21,462 bases of DNA from Gnetum montanum (Eukaryota; Streptophyta; Gnetopsida; Gnetales; Gnetaceae), in the NCBI GenBank assembly GCA_015680685.1, contig MNCI01005766.1:5641-27102 (forward strand). The letters run 5' to 3'. Shown one piece after another: positions 1-8,600 of this stretch. How positions within the stretch are numbered: the first letter of the stretch is position 1; each line of letters starts with the position of its first letter. Below the pieces are notes generated by a model that saw only the letters and a program-made list of their open reading frames with translations, was not told the DNA's origin and did no database searches. Made by a program: the position numbers and the translations under genes.

Positions 1-739
1 GACGATAGGAAGGTCCTACTCAAGGTACGATCAAATGAGCTAAGAGAGGTGAAGGAAAAGTTCCTTTTGAACAACATGTAGAGCAAGAGGAACAATCATT
101 TAGTATCCACCAAGAAGACCCTACTACTGTACAATAAAGGTAGGTGGAAGTAGGAGCTGCTGCAGTGTCTGAATAGGGACGATATCTCATGTTGCCCTAG
201 GATTGTGTTCAAACCATCCATGAAAGGTCCATATTCACTGTAGTGATCATGGAATTAAACTTTGGACCTTCGCAGAATTTTCTCTAGAGGCCGTTAGGGA
301 TCACCTCAAAGGGTCCCCATTATGGCCTACCCTCTCTAAAAGCGGTGCGTGGTACTTAGGGGAAACGTATCAATTTTGGTACAATAAAGAAGAAGGCACC
401 ATGGTTAACAATTATGGTGTGATTGTTGATTTCTCTGTTCAAGCCATTTCGAAAGTATTAAACCTTCCGAATACAGGGCCAAAGGTTGCTTAGAACCAAC
501 TGGACACTTTTAGAATTGAGCAACTTAATAAACTGTTGATAGAGAATAAAAGGGTGGTGGAAGAAAAAGAGAACGCTAACTAGGATGCCTCTATGGCACA
601 AGTGGAAACTTACACGCATGCTAGGGCACTCAAGGCCTTAAGAGAGGAGAAAATCTAGGCCATACTTCAACGCCATCAAAGAGCGCAAGAAAAGGGAAAG
701 ACACCCATGGAGGAGCCACCGCCACTAGGAACTACATGA
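1..739 (+). pseudogene. Decayed retrotransposon ORF upstream of the 3' LTR (function unknown)
   Basis: A coherent protein can be read in frame 1 from base 1 to about 240 and in frame 2 from about 245 to the TGA at 737-739, so one frameshift lies near 240. The readable part has aromatic-rich segments (for example WYLGETYQFWYNKEEG near 350-396 and FSVQAISKVLNLP near 431-470). It then has a charged, probably coiled-coil tail (LNKLLIENKRVVEEKENAN) and a proline-rich end (PMEEPPP). The central block resembles the plant-specific domain often labelled putative plant transposon protein; that is recalled similarity, not a search result. All six premature stops in the two reading frames are TAG (79, 151, 241, 491, 581, 656). 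The start is outside the window. It is not a working gene. Confidence 0.6.
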
Positions 740-918
740 GTTCCATCCAATTTTGTAATTATAGGATTTTCTTTTGTGTTATGTCTCAATTTTGTTTAAT
801 CCTCCACTGCGGCATGAATAAATTCCTAGTCAATCAATAATCCCATACCTATCCACTATGTAATCAATTCAACTTGTTCCTCACTTTCTTTGACTCAAGG
901 ACGAGTTGTTATTCAGTC

Positions 919-927
919 GTGGGGGTA
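919..927 (+). other. Polypurine tract of the LTR element
   Basis: GTGGGGGTA lies directly before the TGATGAGT start of the LTR. A G-rich tract in this position primes plus-strand DNA synthesis in Ty3/gypsy elements. It supports both the + orientation and the call of a 3' LTR. Confidence 0.65.
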
Positions 928-1034
928 TGATGAGTCATGGTCTGTCAAGCCCAATTATCGGAGCCCTATTATCGGAGCCCTGATACAAGATATGGTTTGT
1001 TAGGCTCAGTTATTGGCCCCCGATATCACAACCG

Positions 1035-1116
1035 CGATATCGCATCAGCCACGATATCGCGTCCGCCTTGCAATATCGCATCAGCCACGATATCGCGTCT
1101 GCCTCGCGATATCGCG
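1035..1116 (+). repeat. 36-bp tandem array of GATATC-centred palindromes in LTR U3
   Basis: Units start at 1035, 1071 and 1107 with an exact 36-bp period (2.3 copies). Each full unit holds two CGATATCG-type palindromes 17 bp apart (1035, 1052, 1071, 1088, 1107). The one at 1071 is altered to CAATATCG. The last is a perfect 12-bp palindrome, CGCGATATCGCG (1105-1116), which ends 15 bp before the TATA box. A further half-copy, CCGATATC, lies at 1020-1027. Repeated dyads at this place in U3 suggest enhancer-like binding sites for a dimeric factor; that role is inferred. The same decamer recurs in the LTR at 21357. Confidence 0.85.
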
Positions 1117-1131
1117 ACCTACCTCAATTTC

Positions 1132-1140
1132 TATAAATAA
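1132..1140 (+). promoter_or_regulatory. LTR A TATA box
   Basis: TATAAATAA is followed by GAGG. The identical TATAAATAAGAGG occurs in the LTR at 21443, and TATAAAT occurs at the same place in the LTRs at 14802 and 15120. The transcription start would be expected about 30 bp downstream. Confidence 0.75.
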
Positions 1141-1310
1141 GAGGTAGCTTTCCTTGTTCTGGTGGTTAGTTCTTAGTTCCTTAGCTAAACTCTTGCAGTT
1201 TTATCATTCCAAAGTTAGAATAGTTCCCAGTGTATGCCCGCAGTGTGGTGATTGTAATTGTACGACATCCTTATTTGAGTGTGACGTACTTGGACACGCA
1301 CATGACCGGA

Positions 1311-1316
1311 AATAAA
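1311..1316 (+). promoter_or_regulatory. LTR A poly(A) signal (end of R)
   Basis: AATAAAGAT lies 179 nt after the TATA box. The related LTR C has AATAAAGAT 178 nt after its TATA box. The matched spacing supports a conserved polyadenylation signal that sets the R/U5 limit. Confidence 0.6.
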
Positions 1317-1463
1317 GATCGAGATTACTTCATCATTGTAGCATTCACTTAGTTTAATTAATTATTTATTTGTTATTTATTGCTTTCTTAGTTAATATTC
1401 TCTTCACCCTAAACTCCTATTAAACGCGGAATGAGTACGACTTGATCTCGAGCATTTAAGTGT

Positions 1464-1523
1464 GACTACCTGGCAACCCAGTAGCGTACTTAGGATTTGC
1501 GCTTAATAATCCCAGTGGTAGTC
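1464..1523 (+). other. Inverted repeat in U5 of LTR A (candidate RNA hairpin)
   Basis: GACTACC (1464-1470) pairs with GGTAGTC (1517-1523). TGG (1471-1473) can also pair with CCA (1512-1514) across a 2-nt bulge. LTR C has an inverted repeat of different sequence at the equivalent place (15471-15532). Both 5' arms are followed by TGGCAA and then a CCCAG-like stretch. Confidence 0.55.
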
Positions 1524-1782
1524 GTGCACGAAGTCCAAGATATGTACGGATGATTAAGGAACGGATACTCATCGCACTTAGGCAAGCTTAGATCCTCTCT
1601 CACCCTTTCTCTCTTAGCTTAGTTAATATTACCTTCCATTACACCTAGGAGTAGCATTAGCATAGGAACACATCATACACCTCACTCTGGACTAAACCAT
1701 ACGTGACAAGTTAACACTAGTCCAGATGGGAAGACAGGGAACTGCGACCTAAGGATAACTATTTAGATACCACAACTAGTCT

Positions 1783-1929
1783 GTCTGCGGAGTTTAACCG
1801 AATCGTGTGTGAAATGCTCGTATTCGTATGGTTGAGTGTAAGGGTACCTCGCCACNGTCTGCGGAGTTTAACCGGATCGTGTGTGAAATGCTCGTATTCG
1901 TATGGTTGAGTGTAAGGGTACCTCGCCAC
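1783..1929. repeat. 73-bp direct duplication around a single N (probable assembly artefact)
   Basis: Bases 1783-1855 and 1857-1929 are identical except for one base (A at 1801, G at 1875) and are separated only by an N at 1856. The duplicated block includes the last part of the LTR up to CGCCAC. A true tandem repeat is possible. However, the N exactly at the junction, and the agreement of LTR internal spacing once 74 bp are removed, point to two contig ends placed side by side without merging. Confidence 0.85.
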
Positions 1930-1935
1930 TCATCA

Positions 1936-3513
1936 ATCCTTTAGACTCGAATAGGCAATTTCATAAAGACATTACTATTAAATTTCTCAAGATGCTTTTC
2001 AAAGACAACATAAGCTCTTATATGGCAACCAAATAGAAGTCTATAATTGCATGAAAATAGAGCTATAAGAGCAATCAGAAAATCCCAAAATTAAATGTCA
2101 AGCACAATACTATCTAAACCATTAGTTAAGCAACTAAGATAAAATGAGAAGAAAAGAATTCACAAGATTTAAACAAAGCAGCTAAATTGATGCAATTAGC
2201 ATGCCATGCTTTACAAGAAATCTCCAATAATTCTTCCAAGTTTCTTCCCAAAACCAACCACACACTCCCCCCTCCCCACCCCTTAAAATTTCTTCAATTT
2301 ACATGATAATTGCATTTGGGCAATGTTGTCTAGCAATTGCATGCTTTCTGTAATGATGCCAACCTCAATATTTTTGTTTGAGGCTTTTCCACTAATTTCT
2401 TATCTTCTAAACTTCTCCCAAACACTCATCCACCCATAACCTTAAAGCTACATGTTTGCTTCTAAATTTTCCACCATAAATTGTTTCAAAAATTCAATGT
2501 AAAATGTTTGGATGTTATAGGTAGATCATCTCTCTCTCATAAATCAACACAGAATGGATGATAAATGGAATCCCTTTTCAATAATAAAGCCTACTCCATT
2601 AAATGGCCAAAATGTGCCAACAAATTGTAAGAATGAAAACCTAAGAAGGCATCCCTAAAATTGTTGGGTTTTTTCTTTAGACTATCTTTGCATTGATATG
2701 ATGTACTCATAATTTTTTAAATATCATTATTCATTTTTTAAGGGTTCCATAAACATCAACTCCCCCCACCTCCCCTGTATCAAGAAAAGAAAAGTGAATG
2801 GCATAAAGGAATTCATATAGCTAACCCAACTAGTTGGGATAAAGCTAAGATGATGATAATAAGCGAGGTGTAGGTAATTGGTTAAGGGTGTTGTTGAAAC
2901 TTAAATTACAAGTATATGTACCCTTGAGACATACAAAAAGGATCATCATCGAGAGGCTCAATGCTCATCTTGCCAAGATGAGGCCCTTGAGCCATACAAC
3001 CAACACTATGATTTGGTAAAACTTGATAATGTAAGGTGCTTCTTTATCAAGTTGAAAGACATGGATTCAAGCATGGAGCAACCACTTAATGAGGTTAGGC
3101 TTTTTAGGTGATGATCCTTTTTAACGGTGTCTTAGAATATCCTTCAAGATGGAACATGTCACATGCTCTAATCAAGTGAGCTATATCTAATTGCTTTGTG
3201 AGTACATGTGAAATAAAAATTCAACAAGAAACTTTGGTTCTAGTCCTAAGAATTTGCATAATGCCTATTGATCTCAAAAGTAACTTATTAGAATGTTATT
3301 GGCAACTTGTAAAGTCATATGCCGTAACTAATAAATGGGTACTTTCATGTTAGAAGATTTTCCAATTTTCTTAAAATTTTAATGAATTTTTTAAAAATAA
3401 AACTTACTAAATGTTACATCTTTAGGGGATTACGTAGCAATTTAAGTTAATACATATTTGATCATCAAGTTGGCCATTGTGATTTGCTTTTCGTTTTTGT
3501 TTTGAGGTTGCAA
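1936..3513. other. AT-rich flank without a recognisable gene
   Basis: I see no ORF of useful length and no known protein family on either strand. There are two pyrimidine-rich C tracts (about 2265-2283 and 2760-2776), a palindrome that may be a SINE tail (2825), and an imperfect hairpin at 2955-2993. In that hairpin CTCATCTT/AAGATGAG form an inner stem, and GGCTCAA/TTGAGCC form an outer one. Confidence 0.6.
2825..2862 (+). repeat. Possible SINE 3' tail remnant
   Basis: The perfect 14-bp palindrome CCCAACTAGTTGGG (2825-2838) is followed by ATAAAGCTAAG and a short trinucleotide run (GATGATGATAATAAG). A stem of this kind followed by GGGATAAGGCT and trinucleotide repeats is how I remember the 3' ends of plant tRNA-derived SINEs. 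No convincing A and B boxes are visible upstream, so this could equally be a chance palindrome. Confidence 0.3.
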
Positions 3514-3536
3514 GTGACCTAAGGTCACTATATAAC
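3514..3536 (+). promoter_or_regulatory. Palindrome joined to a TATA-like element upstream of SF3a60
   Basis: GTGACCTAAGGTCAC (3514-3528) is a perfect 7-bp-arm palindrome followed at once by TATATAACC. It lies about 530 bp upstream of the SF3a60 start codon, which is far for the main promoter unless the 5' leader is long. Its promoter role is uncertain. Confidence 0.25.
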
Positions 3537-3871
3537 CTTACACAGAGTTTAAGGTTTGTTGTTCCTATGGTTTCTGTGTTAACTCAAGCACCTCCTGCCT
3601 TTCATTGTTTTTTTTTTTTCAAATTTTTATGTTTTCATAATGTTACGAGCTGGTACCCCGGAATGCACCCTTCTGTGATTTTTATTCTAATGTATCAACC
3701 AACTTACTCCTTAACTGGGAATTTTACGCCATTGTTCTCTCTAACCACGCCCCTCGACCAAATAAAGTTGCCATTGATGTTTTATTTTCTGGAAAAATTT
3801 TAGCTTTTCGCAGCCCTTAATTTCATTAAAATAGAAACGAAAAGAAATTAAGAAATACATCTCATCAAGAA

Positions 3872-3922
3872 ATGACGAGAAAAGCTTTGAAAACCCCAGG
3901 CCAAAGGAAAACCCCAGCCTAG
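3872..3922 (+). CDS. Candidate upstream ORF (16 codons) in the SF3a60 leader
   Basis: An ATG at 3872 opens a 16-codon frame ending in TAG at 3920-3922, 140 nt before the SF3a60 ATG and in a different frame. The peptide is basic (MTRKALKT...). It matters only if transcription starts upstream of 3872, which the sequence cannot show. Short upstream frames of this kind can lower translation of the main frame. Confidence 0.25.
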   Translation: MTRKALKTPGQRKTPA

Positions 3923-4062
3923 CAGCAGGACCATCGCCGGATCGCGGTTCTGCTGGAACCAAAACCTCGAACGCGCTCCTGCGTTTGATTCTGCACAGAA
4001 AATCTTTCAAATCTACTTTCTGTTCACAGTCATCCTCTTCTGCAACTGCAAAAACAGAAAAA

Positions 4063-5610
4063 ATGTCGTCGACGTTTCTGGAAGTAACGCGGGCGACGCA
4101 CGAGGAGGTGGAGCGGCTTGAGCGCCTAATCGTGAAGGATTTGCAGAGGGAACCTGCTTCTGGCAAAGAGCGTCTGCACCAGAACCACCGCGTGCGCAAT
4201 ATGGTGGATCAGATCATATCCAATACACAGAAACTCGTTGAAATCTACGAAGACCGCGACGGCTCCCGCAAAGACGAAATCGCAGCTCTGGGCGGCAATT
4301 TTCCCGGAAGTAACAGCAGCAGCAGCAGCGGTAGCCACAACGTTTTTGGAGCATTTTATGATCGTTTGAAGGAAATCCGCGATTACCATCGTAGACATCC
4401 CAATGCCCGAGCGGTGGATTTTGAAGACCCTGAAGAGATTCTGAAAGAGGAGCCCTTCATCGAATTCAGCGGCGAGGAGGCTTTTGGCAGGTACCTGGAT
4501 CTGCACGAGATTTATTATGAGTATGTGAATTCGAAGTTCGGGCGTGTTGTTGATTATGCTGGTTTTTTGGAGGAATTTCCCAAGACCCAGAATGTTGACA
4601 GGGAGAAAAAGCTGGGGAAAGAGTACAGAAATTATCTTGGGCTACTTCTGGAGTATCTGGTTTATTTTTTTGAGAGGACCCAGCCTTTGAAGGATCTGGG
4701 GAAGATTTTTGGGAAGGTGGAGAGTGATTTTGAGGAGAGGTGGGGGAAGGGTCTGGTTGAGGGCTGGGAGGATAAGGGTTTTGGGAGAAAGGGAGAGCAG
4801 GATTCTGGGAGTGAGGCTATTGATTTGCAGTATTATGATTCAGTAGAGGATTTGATGGTTCTGGGGCCAGAGAGACTGAAAGAGGGTTTGGCTGCTCTGG
4901 GGCTGAAAAGTGGGGGAACTCTGCAACAGAGAGCTGAGAGGCTGTTTTTGACCAAGGAAACTCCATTGGAGAAGCTTGACAGGAAGCATTTTGCCAAGGG
5001 TAAGAATCCCCCTCATGTGGGTAGGTCCCAGGAGGAGTTACAGGGTTTCAAGGAGGTTGCTTTAATGGAGGCCCAGCTGAAGTACTTGGTGCAGGAGCTT
5101 CTGCATGAGACCCTGGATGAGACCAAGGCCAATGTGGAGAAGAAGCAGGCCCTGACTTATGAGGAGATGGAAGCTGAGCGAGAAGAGGAGGAGATCCAGG
5201 CTGATACGGAGAGTGATGAGGAGGATCAGCAGATTTATAATCCTTTGAAACTTCCTTTGGGCTTTGATGGGAAGCCTATTCCCTACTGGCTGTACAAGCT
5301 TCATGGGCTGGGGCAGGAGTTCAAGTGCGAGATTTGTGGGAATCACAGCTACTGGGGCAGAAGGGCCTTTGAGAAGCATTTCAAGGAGTGGAGGCACCAG
5401 CATGGCATGAAGTGTCTGGGGATTCCTAATACTAAGAATTTCAATGAGATTACATCCATCAGTGAGGCCAAGGCTCTGTGGGAGAGGATTCAGGACAGGC
5501 AGGGCTTGAACAAGTGGAGGCCTGATCTCCAGGAGGAGTACGAGGACCAGGAAGGCAATGTTTATAACAAGAAAACCTACACGGATTTGCAGCGTCAAGG
5601 ATTGATTTAG
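4063..5610 (+). CDS. SF3A3: Splicing factor 3A subunit 3 (SF3a60/Prp9, plant ATROPOS orthologue)
   Basis: The 515-residue protein is a subunit of the SF3a complex of U2 snRNP, which helps recognise the intron branch site during pre-spliceosome assembly in the nucleus. The start ATG at 4063 has A at -3 and gives the plant-type N terminus MSSTFLEVTRATHEEVERLER. The frame is open upstream, but no earlier in-frame ATG is seen between 3985 and 4063. Residues 1-100 are the helical N-terminal region with the SF3a60-binding segment. A SAP-like helix pair lies near 257-306 (LGPERLKEGLAALGLKSGGT). An acidic stretch lies at 368-388. A matrin/U1-type C2H2 zinc finger uses C422, C425, H439 and H445, and the conserved C-terminal Prp9 domain runs to the end. 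The human protein is 501 residues, so this one is full length. There are no introns, frameshifts or premature stops. No poly(A) tract or flanking repeats near the stop mark it as a retrocopy, though an old one is not excluded. The coding strand is strongly G-rich and C-poor over about 4560-5560. Confidence 0.95.
   Translation: MSSTFLEVTRATHEEVERLERLIVKDLQREPASGKERLHQNHRVRNMVDQIISNTQKLVEIYEDRDGSRKDEIAALGGNFPGSNSSSSSGSHNVFGAFYDRLKEIRDYHRRHPNARAVDFEDPEEILKEEPFIEFSGEEAFGRYLDLHEIYYEYVNSKFGRVVDYAGFLEEFPKTQNVDREKKLGKEYRNYLGLLLEYLVYFFERTQPLKDLGKIFGKVESDFEERWGKGLVEGWEDKGFGRKGEQDSGSEAIDLQYYDSVEDLMVLGPERLKEGLAALGLKSGGTLQQRAERLFLTKETPLEKLDRKHFAKGKNPPHVGRSQEELQGFKEVALMEAQLKYLVQELLHETLDETKANVEKKQALTYEEMEAEREEEEIQADTESDEEDQQIYNPLKLPLGFDGKPIPYWLYKLHGLGQEFKCEICGNHSYWGRRAFEKHFKEWRHQHGMKCLGIPNTKNFNEITSISEAKALWERIQDRQGLNKWRPDLQEEYEDQEGNVYNKKTYTDLQRQGLI
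4315..4329 (+). repeat. (AGC)5 microsatellite in the SF3a60 coding region
   Basis: Five AGC triplets encode part of a serine run (residues about 83-89) in a poorly conserved linker. The triplet period keeps the frame, so length changes here would be tolerated. Confidence 0.8.
4761..4793 (+). other. Potential G-quadruplex in the SF3a60 coding strand
   Basis: Five GGG runs (4761, 4766, 4776, 4783, 4791) are separated by loops of 2, 7, 4 and 5 nt, which fits the G3N1-7 rule. Two more G runs lie just upstream (4742-4746 and 4749-4751). They fall in the sequence for the glycine- and lysine-rich linker (residues about 227-248), and the mRNA would carry the G strand. Confidence 0.45.
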
Positions 5611-8600
5611 AGAATTTGAGGTCTTTGTTTTCTTTTTTTTTGCTTTAATTATCCGTCTTTTGTTTTCAATTACAGTAGAAAAATGGATTTTCTAAGTGGG
5701 CAATTGCTAACAGCGTAGGTATACCCATTGTACTGCTGAAACAAATTTTGTCATGGTGATGCAGGCGAGCTATGATAAATTCTTGGTTTATTTCCTTTTT
5801 GAAAATTGGATTTAGAGCCCATGATTCTTATTTTGAACGGTTCCCTGTGCAGTTGCCTGTTTCAATGGTGCTAATTATCTAAATGTAAGTTTAACTGGAT
5901 TTTTAAGTATTCATGACCTGTTGTTTGGTTTGCCAAAAGAAATTTGAAATCTTGATTTCATTGATTTTTCAATCAAGCTTTAAGTTATGCTTGGTAAATG
6001 ATAGTGCAATGCAGGTAAAAATCTAAGCACCTTCCAAAACAAAGGTAGATTATAAAAGAAATTAGTTATGTCTCAGTGTTTTGTTTTCCCGTTTTGTTAA
6101 GTAAAATTCTCATGCCACTATCTAATTTTGAGCATACGCGATGTTGTAGACGCATGTGCTGGTGTTGGGAAGAAATGTTGGGTGTGAGATGTTGCTTTGA
6201 GGTTGATATATATCCAATGTAAGAAGTGATGTAACGTTGGAAGTTATACCTAAGTTATCCTGTTGCTAGGAATGGTCAGTTACATTCATTCGTGGTGAGG
6301 CTTCTTCAGATTTCAAGGTGTGTCTGATTTATTCTTAAACAATGTGCAGGATGTTCTACTGAACATGGAGGACTACTGGAGCTTTTAATACCTTTCAACG
6401 TTGAAAAGCCTGAAATACTGTGATCTTATTCTTATTCTGCTAATCCGAAACCGAAGGCCACATGCATGCCTCGCGGTTCACATCATTATTATCTTGGTAC
6501 CTTTATCCAACGTTTAAACTGATAAGGTGGGTGAAGAATTTGATGATTATCAAATTTCAGCTTCTTAGGTTATGGAACTTATTTTCATATAACCTGCGAA
6601 AGTTGATCAACCTTGTTAATTTTATGATGTTTTAACAATACATGGAAACGTAATTTACAAAATAGCAGGGTCACCGATTTTTGAAAGATGTCTTTCAAAA
6701 GTGAGTTTTTTTTTTGTCTGGATTATTTCGCATCACTGTTTTCTAGGGCTTCGAGACAACAGGATGACAGGGTGTAATGTGATGATGAGAAATCTTGTTG
6801 GCTCTCTCTTGGCCTCATTCCCCTAAATTTTAGACTACAACATAAATGGTCTCATCTCTGAAGAACACTTGATTTCATTTGTCTTTCTTTTACCCTAGAT
6901 TCGTCAGGCCTAGAAATGTCAAAGGTTGCTCATCTGCCATGACGGTAGACCCCAAAAACCAACCAAAATAATACTGATAATAATAAACAAGACATCCACA
7001 TCGGTAATACCCTGGTTCATGACAAAGATAACCGGACGCAAAATATGGTACATCATAACATCAAAGCAGTATCAAGATCACTTGCTCATCTTCCATGATA
7101 AATGCATCTCTGAAATTCATGTATGATCAATTGAATCCATATTTTCCCTCTCTTCCTTTAGTTTAAAACAAAATGAATTCCTTCTTTCCATTATCCCCGG
7201 ATAATATTTCCAAACATTCAAAAGTACACGGATAAATTCATGAAATATCAAAGGTGCAGCGCCCGCAGATAGACCGAAGCTAAAGATCAAGAGAACTACC
7301 CATCAGCTATGAAACATTAAACTATGCCATTTACTTCATCACGTTATATTTTATATGAATGTGAATGTCAAGTTAAGTATCACACCAAATTAGACCAAAA
7401 GATTCAATGGGTATCCTTGACCAAAATAAGCTTTCAGTTTTTCAATTTCAAAACGATAGAGCTCATTGTTTCCACTCTTCCAAATGCTTTAAGGGCCATA
7501 TACCACGATGGCTAAATGCGGAATACTTTATAATAATTTATCTAGGCATGGAACGTATGTGATGATTCAGGAGTGTGTGACTTTGTATCCTATGATTTAT
7601 TGTAACGGTTGCAACCTCTGCAAGAAATGCTTTGTATCTTCCAAACTAGAAAAAGTCAACTTTTGAAATTTATATTTATTAAGAAAATTCTCTGTAATTT
7701 GGAGAAAGGAATTACAACAAAAGACATTGTAAAATTGATGTTTGAAAATACCTTAAAATTGGTGATGCAAGCTTCATGAATTCATATCTCCTAGAGGATA
7801 CACAAGCTCTAAGCTTGCTTTCTGTTAATGTTACTTTTCTGGTGAATCCAGGTGGCCAAATCTTCCAATCTGCTACTGATCTCTTAATTAGATTTTACTT
7901 GTACCTGTGAATCTTAGTTTTCAGATGACCAAAATATCAACCTCCATTGAGGTTTTAATAACTTGTAGTTATGAATCTTAGCTTTCAAATGAGCAAATTA
8001 TCAATCTCTACTCATTTAGGAATATGGTAACAAATGGGTTAGGTTTGCTATCAATTTCTTAATGAAAAATTATTACTTAGAAATTGAAAGGTGTTTTGTG
8101 GGATGCTTTTTCAGATTTCATCCTTACAACCAATCTTGAAACAGAGAAAAAATGTTTCAAAAAGTATATATGATCATTTATGAAAACTTTGTTTCCTGTC
8201 TTTTAAACAAATCCAAAACTTGTACTCATTATGATGTGATGATTATTACCCAAAAATCGTTGAGCTTGATTTTGTCATTGTATTTACAAGCACTTTCTTG
8301 TAGTTGTGTATGTAATTAAGTTAGCAGAAAATTGCAAGGCTCTTAACAAAACATTTGCACTTTAAAACCTTTTAACCAAATTATAGTAATAGCAACTTGG
8401 TAACCGTTTCATAAACATTATGTTCAAAGCTATGCTTTCATCACAAAATTATTTTTATGAAAGGGGAGGTTTATCTATTGGTGATTACAGATCAAATCTT
8501 TAGAATGGATAATGTCTTCAAGACATTTTAACTATTAATAATCCATTTGTAGCTATTGGTCAAGATATGGAGGTAATATCTTTTGATAATGTTGATTCTA

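Larger units (their letters stand above)
1..1935 (+). mobile_element. 3' part of an LTR retrotransposon (Ty3/gypsy type), decayed
   Basis: Three parts occur in the order expected at the 3' end of a + strand LTR retrotransposon: a broken ORF (1-739), a short noncoding stretch ending in a G-rich tract next to the LTR (919-927), and an LTR (928-1935) with matching inverted ends. The phrase CAAGGACGAG before the G tract resembles the GGACGAG...GTGGGGG signature I know from plant gypsy 3' ends. No primer binding site follows the LTR, so this is a 3' LTR rather than a 5' one. The 5' part of the element lies left of the window. No pol sequence is present in the 927 internal bases, so the ORF is either the extra ORF found 3' of pol in Athila/Tat-like elements or the body of a non-autonomous element. 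Confidence 0.8.
928..1935 (+). repeat. 3' LTR (LTR A), TGATGAGT...ACTCATCA
   Basis: The ends form an 8-bp perfect inverted repeat with the usual TG...CA limits. Inside, in order, are a palindrome array (1035-1116), a TATA box (1132), the motif GTTAGAATA (1214-1222), AATAAA (1311) and a U5 inverted repeat (1464-1523). The apparent length is 1008 bp, but 74 bp of this is a duplication around an N (1783-1929) that is probably an assembly error. The true length would then be about 934 bp. It shares spacing and short motifs with the LTR at 15011-15871, and its start and promoter type with the LTR at 21357. The target-site duplication cannot be tested because the 5' end is outside the window. Confidence 0.85.

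Noticed and set aside
937-1140. 67-codon ORF with repeated DIASATISR phrases
   Set aside because: It is the translation of the palindromic 36-bp array inside LTR U3 and ends in the TATA box, so it is a by-product of the repeat rather than a gene.
2863-3075. Possible tRNA-like SINE head (TAGGTAATTGG as A box, GGATTCAAGC as B box)
   Set aside because: The two boxes are about 190 bp apart, too far for a tRNA-type promoter, and the B box match is poor.
3985-4062. N-terminal extension of SF3a60 by 26 residues
   Set aside because: The codon at 3985 is TTG, not ATG. The first in-frame ATG is at 4063 and gives the expected plant N terminus.
3741-5598. Reverse-strand ORFs of 126-178 codons over and beside the SF3a60 gene
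   Set aside because: They are antisense shadows of the G-rich coding strand and resemble no protein family.
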